NCBI GenBank assembly: GCA_039932095.1
Contig: JBDTQR010000140.1
Span: forward strand, 1 to 12,216
Direction of reading: 5' to 3'
DNA length: 12,216 bases
Source: Stagnihabitans sp039932095
GTDB taxonomy: Bacteria; Pseudomonadota; Alphaproteobacteria; Rhodobacterales; Rhodobacteraceae
Each line of letters begins with the position of its first letter. Positions within the stretch are counted from its first letter, which is position 1. The position numbers and the translations under genes were made by a program. This document shows positions 1 through 5,550 of this stretch, piece by piece. Below the pieces are notes generated by a model, which had not been told where the DNA came from, made no database searches, and was given only the letters and a program-made list of their open reading frames with translations.

Positions 1-184
1 AGGTGATGCGGTGCCATTCGGTGTCCATGACCCGGTAGCCGTTCTCGTCGCGCATCACGCGACCTTCCGAGAGGCGGGGCCGCGAGGTGGCCAGGGTGAA
101 GTTGGTGATCTTCGTGCCGCTTTGGGTCGAGCGCACTTCAGGCTTTTGACCGATGTTGCCGGCGAGGATGACGATGTTCTGCAT
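1..184 (-). CDS. ssb: Single-stranded DNA-binding protein, 5' part only (accessory type)
   Basis: This is the first 61 codons of a gene that runs off the left edge, so no stop codon is present. The translation starts MQNIVILAGNIGQKPEVR and continues into an OB-fold with the SSB features 'TKITNFTLATSRP' and, near the cut, 'DTEWHRIT', which corresponds to the TEWHR block of bacterial SSB. The start at 182-184 is supported by an AGGAG at 191-195, six bases upstream. SSB coats single-stranded DNA during replication, repair and conjugative transfer. Housekeeping alphaproteobacterial SSB usually begins with a form like MAGSVNKVILVGNLG. This shorter, divergent N-terminus resembles the extra ssb copies carried by plasmids and integrative elements (from family knowledge, not a search). 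It is transcribed away from the rest of the window. Confidence 0.88.
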   Translation of the reverse strand, partial: MQNIVILAGNIGQKPEVRSTQSGTKITNFTLATSRPRLSEGRVMRDENGYRVMDTEWHRIT

Positions 185-608
185 TTGAAGCTCCTGTGTT
201 TCCTGTCCCTGGGACCGTCCCTTCGACAAGACCCGGAAAAAGCCTGTCGGGTGAGGCGTGCACGGGTGACGGAACGGCGACCGGAAACCCCCAGAGGGCC
301 GGGGTGGAGCGGGCAGCCCCGAAGGGGCAACACGGCCCGGACTGACGCGGGGTTGCGCGCCAGAGGCCGAACAGGCTTAGGGGATTGTCGGTCGAAGGGA
401 TGGCACCGGGGATAGGAGCGACCTGGGGCCTTTGCAGAACAGAGACCTTCCTTGCCAATGCAACTGGGCAGACGCCTCAGATCCGCTCTGCAGCCATAAG
501 GTAGATCACCCTACCCCCCTGCCCTGCCACGCGGCCCTGACCGATGGGAGTTGCATTGCGCTGACCAGACGGCGATCCCGGATCGGTCATCTTGGACACA
601 AGGCACAT
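185..608. other. Non-coding stretch between ssb and the H-NS remnant
   Basis: I see no convincing gene in these 424 bases. The open frames here lack ribosome binding sites and recognisable protein sequence. The ssb promoter should lie near its start, reading leftward. Visible structure: a small GC hairpin (GCCCC-GAA-GGGGC, 316-328), a perfect 10-bp inverted repeat CAATGCAACT/AGTTGCATTG (456-465 and 549-558), and an 8-bp pair TGACCGAT/ATCGGTCA (538-545 and 582-589). A near-palindrome CGATCC-C-GGATCG (573-585) overlaps the right arm of the 8-bp pair. The repeats at 456-589 could be operator sites of the former H-NS-like gene, but that is a guess. Confidence 0.5.
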
Positions 609-954
609 ATGGCTGATTCAACGTCGACGCATTGTCACACAAGGAACTGCGGAAATTGCTGTAAAGCCCCGTCAAGGCGATTTCCACGCAACAAGTCCGG
701 CGCAAGGCCAAAACCTGCGCCAAGCTTGATGTGATCACCAAAGAGATGAGATATCTCTTGCCGACCTGATCGGCACCGATGTGAAGTCAACCCGTGCGCC
801 TGCCGCGACGAAATACCGTCACCCAGAAATCAAGGGCCCTACCTGGCCAGCAGTGGACGCAAGCCAGTGGTTCGGAACCGGCTTTGAGGCCGGCAAGACG
901 CCAGATGCTTTGCAGTCACAGCACGCATGCCAACCAATTGCGCGGGTAGGCTAA
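609..954 (+). pseudogene. Decayed H-NS family nucleoid-associated protein gene
   Basis: Three reading frames must be stitched together to read this gene. After a possible ATG at 609, frame change near 624 gives DALSHKELRKLL, the usual N-terminal 'L(S)xKEL' oligomerisation start of alphaproteobacterial H-NS family proteins. That frame ends at TAA 662-664. Beyond it the frame continues with a Lys/Arg-rich stretch and 'KLDVITKEMRYLLP', then stops at TGA 766-768. A one-base frame shift near 760 resumes the family sequence as DLIGTDVKSTRAPAATKYRHPE. In the DNA-binding tail, TW (841-846) and WF (868-873) stay in frame. The core between them reads SSGRKP (849-866) only in another frame and has lost a GR. 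'GKTPDAL' closes the domain, and the frame ends at TAA 952-954. With at least one nonsense codon and three frame breaks, no full-length protein is expected. Family H-NS proteins silence horizontally acquired AT-rich DNA. Confidence 0.75.
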
Positions 955-973
955 TATGTGAAAGAAGGTTGAT

Positions 974-1026
974 TTTGCTGACTTGACGCTTTCATCGTGT
1001 TAGCAAAGTGCAGTTTTCTTAACACG
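974..1026 (+). promoter_or_regulatory. Overlapping inverted repeats in the fic promoter region
   Basis: Two inverted repeats share a central segment just upstream of the Fic start codon. The left pair is TTTGCTGAC (974-982) with GTTAGCAAA (999-1007), 8 of 9 bases matching. The right pair is the perfect CGTGTTA (996-1002) with TAACACG (1020-1026). Bases 999-1002 belong to both pairs, so the two structures exclude each other if formed in RNA. Alternatively they make three half-sites for a DNA-binding protein. A TTGACG at 983-988 would serve as a -35 element, but I see no good -10 at the proper distance. The Fic protein has its own C-terminal winged helix, so autoregulation is a reasonable inference. 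Confidence 0.45.
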
Positions 1027-1037
1027 AGACGCGCGAC

Positions 1038-2120
1038 ATGTTAAAGACAACCTATGTTATCCCTGCCCTGCCGCCCCCGATCGAGATTGAAACCGTCCGC
1101 GTTCTTAAGGCGTTAGCGCGGGCCAGTCGCGCCTTGGCCGATCTGAAAGGCCAGGCCAAGACCATCCCAAACCAAGGCATCCTGATTGACACTTTGGCCC
1201 TGCAGGAAGCAAAGGCCTCCTCCGAGATCGAGAACATCGTCACAACCCAGGACGAGGTGTTTCAGGCAGACCTGTTCCCGGATGATCCGCAGTCCCCGGC
1301 CGCCAAGGAAGTCGCGCTCTACCGGGACGCCCTGCGGCTCGGCTACGCCCGCCTGCGCGAGACTGGCGGCCTGATACCGAATTCGGCGCTGATCGACATG
1401 TTTCGCCTGTTGAAGGGGCGCGATGACGGGTTTCGTGTAACGCCCGGAACGGCGCTAAAGCACGAGATGACCGGAGCCATCGTTTTTGTGCCGCCGCACG
1501 ATGCCCGCGACATCGTCGCCCACATGTCGGTGTTGGAAAAGTTCATCAACGATGACGAATTTTGCGCCCTCGACCCGCTGATCAAGATGGCACTGATCCA
1601 CCATCAATTCGAAAGCATCCACCCGTTTCCCGATGGCAATGGCAGGATCGGTCGAATCCTGAACGTGCTTTATCTGACCCGCACGGGGCTTCTCGACATC
1701 CCCGTGCTCTATCTGTCGCGCTACATTACGCGCAATAAGGCCGACTACTATCATCACCTCCAGGCCGTGCGCGACGATGGCACTTGGGAAGACTGGGTCG
1801 TTTACTTGCTCGACGCCGTGGCCGAGACCTCCGCCACGACCGTCGAAATCGTGGCCGGCATCAGAGAACAGATGGCTGATGTGAAACATCGCATGCGGGC
1901 CGATCTTCCAAAGATCTACAGTCAGGAATTGCTGAACAACCTGTTCCGCCATCCCTACACACGGATCGAATATGTCCAAACTGATCTGGGTGTCAGCCGG
2001 CAAACTGCGGCCAAGTATCTGGACACGCTGGCGGAACACGGGTTTGTCGAGAAACACAGGTCCGGAAAGAGCAATTATTTCATCAACGTAGCGTTGGTGA
2101 AGCTGTTTTTTGATGTGTAG
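1038..2120 (+). CDS. Fic family protein AMP-transferase, class II, with C-terminal winged helix
   Basis: The 360-residue protein belongs to the Fic/DOC superfamily, which usually moves AMP from ATP onto a hydroxyl side chain of a target protein. The complete Fic motif HPFPDGNGRIGR is at residues 195-206: His195 is the catalytic base, Asp199 binds metal, and Arg206 closes the motif. The N-terminal part holds the inhibitory motif [S/T]xxxE[G/N] as S61-x-x-x-E65-N66, so this is a class II Fic with its autoinhibitory helix before the core. The C-terminus (about 300-345, 'YVQTDLGVSRQTAAKYLDTL') is a winged helix-turn-helix. Length and layout match the family of SoFic from Shewanella. It starts at ATG 1038, with only a weak purine stretch upstream, and stands alone without an antitoxin gene beside it. 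All key residues are present, so it should be active. The target cannot be told from the sequence. Its function could be self-regulation or phage defence rather than toxicity. Confidence 0.93.
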   Translation: MLKTTYVIPALPPPIEIETVRVLKALARASRALADLKGQAKTIPNQGILIDTLALQEAKASSEIENIVTTQDEVFQADLFPDDPQSPAAKEVALYRDALRLGYARLRETGGLIPNSALIDMFRLLKGRDDGFRVTPGTALKHEMTGAIVFVPPHDARDIVAHMSVLEKFINDDEFCALDPLIKMALIHHQFESIHPFPDGNGRIGRILNVLYLTRTGLLDIPVLYLSRYITRNKADYYHHLQAVRDDGTWEDWVVYLLDAVAETSATTVEIVAGIREQMADVKHRMRADLPKIYSQELLNNLFRHPYTRIEYVQTDLGVSRQTAAKYLDTLAEHGFVEKHRSGKSNYFINVALVKLFFDV

Positions 2121-2285
2121 GAGAGCCGCTGAGGGAGCGTGGTCCGATGCATTCTGATTCGCTGCTTCCTTCAGATTGTCGCCGCACATTCGGCGTCTTG
2201 CACCGGGCGTTCGATCGACCGACGGGCGAAAGGCCCAGGTCGGAGGCCTTGCCCCGAGCCTGAGCCCTCTTCGAGGCCGTGGGCT
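2121..2285. other. Short convergent intergenic stretch
   Basis: These 165 bases lie between the ends of the Fic gene (plus) and the small minus-strand gene. No gene is visible. A 5-bp stem CGCCG/CGGCG (2180-2195) is present, and the right border enters the 2277-2297 hairpin. None of these is followed by a clear T-run in either direction, so I cannot name a strong terminator for fic. Confidence 0.4.
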
Positions 2286-2297
2286 TTATACCCACGG
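2277..2297 (-). repeat. Perfect 7-bp hairpin spanning the stop codon of the small gene
   Basis: CCGTGGG (2277-2283) and CCCACGG (2291-2297) are perfect inverted repeats around a 7-base loop that carries the TAA stop (2286-2288) of the small minus-strand gene. No T-run follows in either direction, so a classical intrinsic terminator is doubtful. It may act as a 3' stabilising or weak bidirectional termination structure between convergent genes. Confidence 0.4.
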
Positions 2298-2450
2298 GTC
2301 GATCTCCGAAACCAGGACGACCTCGTCGCCGTCGATTTCATCGGCGGGAACGGCGCCATAGGTTCCATCCCCAGCCTGGAAGACGACGATCGAAACCATG
2401 AGCGTGGCGGCGAGGGAGGCGGCGAAGGCGTGTGCATCTTTGCGGGACAT
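2286..2450 (-). CDS. Small hypothetical protein (54 residues) with N-terminal hydrophobic segment
   Basis: I do not recognise a named family. The translation begins MSRKDAHAFAASLAATL. After a short charged start it has a hydrophobic run at about residues 8-25 that could be a signal peptide or a single membrane anchor, with possible cleavage after 'FQA'. The remaining half is acidic (ADEIDGDEVV, then a C-terminal EIDPWV). The case for a real gene rests on a well-placed AGGAG (2459-2463, eight bases before ATG 2448-2450), an organised secretion-type N-terminus, and high third-position GC. Proteins of this size and pattern occur near mobile-element genes in Rhodobacterales, as far as I recall. 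It is transcribed toward fic. Its ribosome binding site lies inside the 2460-2500 hairpin. No function is proposed. Confidence 0.6.
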   Translation of the reverse strand: MSRKDAHAFAASLAATLMVSIVVFQAGDGTYGAVPADEIDGDEVVLVSEIDPWV

Positions 2451-2459
2451 CTGTTTGGC

Positions 2460-2500
2460 TCCTGTCTTGGAGGCGGGGGACTATCCCCCGCGCGACAGGA
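2460..2500 (-). promoter_or_regulatory. Two-tier hairpin covering the ribosome binding site of the small gene
   Basis: An inner perfect 8-bp stem, GCGGGGGA (2473-2480) and TCCCCCGC (2484-2491), has a 3-base loop. It is enclosed by an outer perfect 7-bp stem, TCCTGTC (2460-2466) and GACAGGA (2494-2500). Read as the minus-strand transcript, the outer stem's 3' arm contains most of the AGGAG of the 54-residue gene. The folded leader could therefore hide the ribosome binding site. The pairing is seen directly; the regulatory role is inference. Confidence 0.5.
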
Positions 2501-2922
2501 CCTCGAAGGCCCGAAGACTGGCTGACATCACCGGCTGCGTTCGGCTTGTCCGAATCCATCCGGCGGCACGGCCCCGCCGTAGTCCGACCCCTCGCGGGTT
2601 GATTTTGAGCCCATGCTTTGGGCCAAGGAAGGGAATGGCGAGCGGGGGATCGTCCCCTAACGACTGGAGCCGGTTATCCCGCGGATGCGTTCGCCAGCCA
2701 GACTTCCTTCCACGCCCTTGGGTGACGTCCGCCTTCCTCGGGGATGGAGCGATTGGTGCCCCGGGAACTCAAAGGAAAAGGTAATGCTGGGTAAGAGGAC
2801 CACCCTTCTGCAGCCCTCTTCCTGAAGGGTCTTCTAGACATGTCCTTGAAGGAAGTAAGCGGCGTCAGAATTCTGTTTCCGGCGCGCCGAACTTGCGCCG
2901 CTCTGCAGGGCGTGACGTGTGT
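2501..2922. other. Non-coding junction between the mobile-type DNA and the catabolic operon
   Basis: I see no gene in these 422 bases. Visible structure includes GGGGA-TCG-TCCCC near 2645-2657 and a 7-bp inverted repeat ACCCTTC/GAAGGGT (2802-2808 and 2824-2830). There are also three palindromes: GACATGTC (2837-2844), CAGAATTCTG (2866-2875) and CGGCGCGCCG (2880-2889). The last minus-strand operon gene stops at 2923, so the transcript terminator should lie here. The 2802-2830 repeat is the best candidate but lacks an immediate T-run. No tRNA gene or clear attachment-site duplication was seen. Confidence 0.45.
2802..2830 (-). terminator. Possible weak terminator of the catabolic operon
   Basis: Perfect 7-bp arms ACCCTTC (2802-2808) and GAAGGGT (2824-2830) enclose a 15-base loop about 90 bases past the last operon gene. 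Outer AAGA/TCTT-type pairing could lengthen the stem with a bulge. There is no adjacent T-run on the minus strand, so termination here is uncertain. Confidence 0.3.
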
Positions 2923-3666
2923 TCAGCCGGAGTGATAGCCGCCGTCGACGGGCAGCACGACGCCGGTGACAAAGCTCGCCGCGTCGGAGGCCAGAAACAG
3001 GGTGGGGCCAACAAGGTCCTCGGTGGTGCCCCATCGCTTTACCGCCGACCGTTGAGCGATCCGCTCGGCCGCCGCAGGGTCGGACCAAAGTGGCTTTGTC
3101 ATATCGGTCTTGTGGTAGCCCGGCGCAACGGCGTTGACGCGAACTCCATCCGACCCCCACTGATGCGCCAGCGCGCGTGTCAGACCCAGGATTCCGGTCT
3201 TCGACGCGCAATATGCCGGCACGGAGGCATCGGCCAGATAGCTTAGCATCGAGGCAAAGTTCACGATGCTGCCTCGGCTTTCCTTCAGCAGCGGGAAGGC
3301 CGCGCGTGAGAGGCGCATAACACTGGACAGATTGATATCCATCACATCCAGAAATGTGTCGTCTTGCCATTCAAGGTCCGGTCGAGCGACGCCTTGGCAA
3401 TTCACCAACACATCCAGCTTAGCAAGTCCGCCGATCAGACGCTCAACAGCGTCCTTGTCGCGGACATCAAGTTGTTCAATGCGTAAACTCTTGGGCAATT
3501 CCCCGGCGCGGGCCGAGTCAATCCGCTCCGCCGTGCTGCCAGTGACGAGCACCCCGGCTCCGGCACGGGCAAAGCCTTTGGCGATTGCAAGCCCGATCCC
3601 GGATGTACCGCCTGAAACCAGAACCGACTTTCCATCAAAAGCACCTTCGAAAATCGTCGTTGGCAT
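2923..3666 (-). CDS. Short-chain dehydrogenase/reductase (SDR), last gene of the operon
   Basis: This is a 247-residue classical SDR using NAD(P). The cofactor motif is GGTSGIG at 19-25. The structural NNAG motif reads NCQG (89-92). The catalytic set is Asn112, Ser139, Tyr152 and Lys156 (YCASK). The C-terminus DGGYHSG is typical. A longer frame reaches back to 3801, but I chose ATG 3664-3666 for three reasons: AGGAG lies eight bases upstream, the SDR fold begins directly after it, and the extra 45 residues look nothing like SDR and would overlap the previous gene. The gene follows the glycerol-dehydrogenase-like gene by 29 bp. In this context it probably oxidises a hydroxyl group of an imported polyol or sugar, or reduces a keto-acid. 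The substrate cannot be read from the sequence. Confidence 0.9.
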   Translation of the reverse strand: MPTTIFEGAFDGKSVLVSGGTSGIGLAIAKGFARAGAGVLVTGSTAERIDSARAGELPKSLRIEQLDVRDKDAVERLIGGLAKLDVLVNCQGVARPDLEWQDDTFLDVMDINLSSVMRLSRAAFPLLKESRGSIVNFASMLSYLADASVPAYCASKTGILGLTRALAHQWGSDGVRVNAVAPGYHKTDMTKPLWSDPAAAERIAQRSAVKRWGTTEDLVGPTLFLASDAASFVTGVVLPVDGGYHSG

Positions 3667-3695
3667 TTCTGTTCTCCTATTGGGGTATCTGGCGT

Positions 3696-4781
3696 TCAGC
3701 CCAAGCGTTGCAGCGCCGCAAACACCGCTTCCGGAGTCACCGGGAAGGGCTCGTTGAGAATGATTTCGCCGGGCTTGCAAGCCCGATTGGCGACGATCCA
3801 TAGCTTCTCGTCTGTCAATTCAGAGATGCCCAGATCTGCACAGCGCGTCGGAAGCCCTATGGATTGCATAAATGCTTTGACACGCTTGAATTCGTCGTCT
3901 TCGTTTTGCATTGCCAAGCCTGTAAGGATGCCGATGGCAACCTTTTCGCCGTGAAGCGCATTATGGGTATCCTCCAGCATGGCCAAACCATGGTAGACGG
4001 CATGGGCCGCCGCAACGCCACCGCTTTCAAAACCCAGCCCGGACATCAGGATGTTGGCTTCGACGATCCTTTCCAACGCTGGGCCTGCATCGCCACGAAT
4101 GCATTCAGCCATAGCGGCTAGGCTGTGGGCGAGGATGGTATCGCGGCAGGTGGCGGCGATGGCAAAAGCCAAGGGCAGGCCCGGCAGGCCGAGGCAGTTC
4201 AGCGCGCCACTGCGCCGACAGCTTTCGGATTCGTACCAGGTGGCCAGAGCGTCGGCGTTACCGGCGGCAAGAAAGCGGGCTGGAGCTGCCGCGATTATCG
4301 CAGTGTCCACAAGCACCAGGTCAGGATTATGCGGCAGGAACCGGTCATGCGAAACAGTGCCGTCGGCATGATAAATCACCGAAAGTGCCGAACAGGGCGC
4401 GTCAGAAGCGGCAATAGTCGGCACCACGATCATCGGCAGACCGGCGTCGATCGCGGCCGCCTTGGCCGTGTCCAGCGCCTTGCCGCCACCCATTCCGACA
4501 ATGACCGCAGCCTCGAGTCGGCCAGCCTTTTGCGCCGTATCCGCAATTGCAATTTCGGTACACTCGCCACCGAACCGCAGTATTGTTGCTTCGGCACAGC
4601 TGGCAAACGCCGCCTTTACTCGACCTTCAAAAAGGTTGAACACCCCGTCATCCAGCAGGACCAGAGCGCGCGGTCCGAAGGCCGCGACCTCGGACCCCGG
4701 ACGGGCAAGCGCGCCCGGTCCCTGAATATATCGGCCAGGAAAGCGGACGCCTTTCAAGTCACCAGCAGACATACCCGCCAT
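3696..4781 (-). CDS. Iron-containing/glycerol dehydrogenase family (GldA-like) polyol dehydrogenase
   Basis: The 361-residue protein matches the GldA branch of metal-dependent polyol dehydrogenases in length and in every key motif. GGGK (98-101) binds NAD, followed by PTIAASDAP (121-129). The metal ligands correspond to Asp177 in GNADAL, His260 in FESGGVAAAH and His277 in ALHGEK. GldA oxidises glycerol to dihydroxyacetone, and relatives act on other vicinal diols. The first ATG (4779-4781) overlaps the upstream SDR gene by 23 bp. An in-frame ATG at 4770-4772 is also possible, and neither has a good ribosome binding site, so translation is probably coupled to the upstream gene. Position between two SDR genes and downstream of a sugar importer suggests oxidation of an imported polyol or a derived tetrose or triose. 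Glycerol itself is unlikely to be the main substrate given the ribose-type transporter. Confidence 0.9.
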   Translation of the reverse strand: MAGMSAGDLKGVRFPGRYIQGPGALARPGSEVAAFGPRALVLLDDGVFNLFEGRVKAAFASCAEATILRFGGECTEIAIADTAQKAGRLEAAVIVGMGGGKALDTAKAAAIDAGLPMIVVPTIAASDAPCSALSVIYHADGTVSHDRFLPHNPDLVLVDTAIIAAAPARFLAAGNADALATWYESESCRRSGALNCLGLPGLPLAFAIAATCRDTILAHSLAAMAECIRGDAGPALERIVEANILMSGLGFESGGVAAAHAVYHGLAMLEDTHNALHGEKVAIGILTGLAMQNEDDEFKRVKAFMQSIGLPTRCADLGISELTDEKLWIVANRACKPGEIILNEPFPVTPEAVFAALQRLG

Positions 4782-5526
4782 CCACCAGCACGATAGAACC
4801 GGTCATCAGGCTGGCCGCGTCCGAGGCGAGGAACAGCACGACCGAAGCAACTTCTTCAGGTTTGCCCATGCGCCCCATCGGCGTTCCGCCGACCCAGTGG
4901 CGGTACATCTCGGGGTCGTTATAGACGTATTTGTTCATTTCGGTTTCGATATAGGTAGGGGCCACCGCATTCACCCGCACCCCGCGTGCGCCCCATTCCG
5001 CCGCCAAGGACCGGGTCAGGTGGTGCACGGCGGCTTTTGAGGCGTTGTAGTTTGCCTGTTCTTGCGGGCGGTTCACGATGAAACCGGACATCGAGCCTAC
5101 ATTTACGATGGCGCCCTTGCCCCGATCCAGCATGCGTCGGCCGAAAGAGCGTGAACACCAGAAGACGCCATTCAAGTTGACGTCGATCACCTTTTGCCAG
5201 ACCTCGTCTGCCATGGTCTCGGCCGGATGATTGGAAATGGCGATGCCGGCGTTGTTGACCAGAATGTCAATCCCGCCCTCGGCTTCGACCGTTGCCGCCA
5301 GAGCCTCGACCCCGGCCTTGTCCGTCACGTCCAGCGTTGCCGAAGTGGCTGAGAACCCCTTCTCCCGCAGCTTGGCCGCGGCAGCATCTCCCGCCGTGCC
5401 CATGTCGGTCAGGATGACATGCGCCCCGGCATCGGCCAAGGCCTCGGCGATGGCAAAGCCGATCCCCTGTGCCGCACCCGTGACCAGCGCGCGCCGCCCG
5501 TCAAGTTTGAATAGGTCTAGATACAT
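4759..5526 (-). CDS. SDR polyol dehydrogenase, galactitol-dehydrogenase-like
   Basis: The 255-residue classical SDR has TGAAQGIG (16-23), NNAG (91-94) and catalytic Asn117, Ser145, Tyr160 and Lys164 (YNASK). The block 'NVGSMSGFIVNRPQ' followed by Tyr-x3-Lys, and the aromatic C-terminus DGGYVCW, closely resemble Rhodobacter galactitol dehydrogenase. From memory, that enzyme has the same tetrad shifted by one residue and ends in a Tyr-x-Trp form. That enzyme oxidises secondary alcohols of polyols to ketoses with NAD+. AGGAG-like GGAGA lies about eight bases before ATG 5524-5526. It starts 24 bp after the permease gene ends and overlaps the next gene by 23 bp. Among the three dehydrogenases here it is the best candidate for the first oxidation of the imported substrate. 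Specificity is inferred, not shown. Confidence 0.9.
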   Translation of the reverse strand: MYLDLFKLDGRRALVTGAAQGIGFAIAEALADAGAHVILTDMGTAGDAAAAKLREKGFSATSATLDVTDKAGVEALAATVEAEGGIDILVNNAGIAISNHPAETMADEVWQKVIDVNLNGVFWCSRSFGRRMLDRGKGAIVNVGSMSGFIVNRPQEQANYNASKAAVHHLTRSLAAEWGARGVRVNAVAPTYIETEMNKYVYNDPEMYRHWVGGTPMGRMGKPEEVASVVLFLASDAASLMTGSIVLVDGGYVCW

Positions 5527-5550
5527 AGTCGTTCTCCGTCTCGGTCGGCC

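Noticed and set aside
11..458. Open frames on both strands at the left edge
   Set aside because: The ssb frame on the minus strand explains 1-184, and the others have shadow-like composition and no ribosome binding site.
1455..2189. 244-codon minus-strand open frame opposite fic
   Set aside because: The plus strand carries a complete Fic protein. The antisense frame shows no domain and crosses the fic stop without a supporting start signal.
2398..2784. 128-codon plus-strand open frame
   Set aside because: It has no ribosome binding site, an Arg/Pro/Ser-rich composition typical of GC-rich shadow frames, and it overlaps the small minus-strand gene with better signals.
3667..3801. N-terminal extension of the last SDR up to an ATG at 3801
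   Set aside because: The extra 45 residues have no SDR character and would overlap the upstream dehydrogenase gene by about 106 bp. The ATG at 3664-3666 has AGGAG at the right distance and starts the fold.
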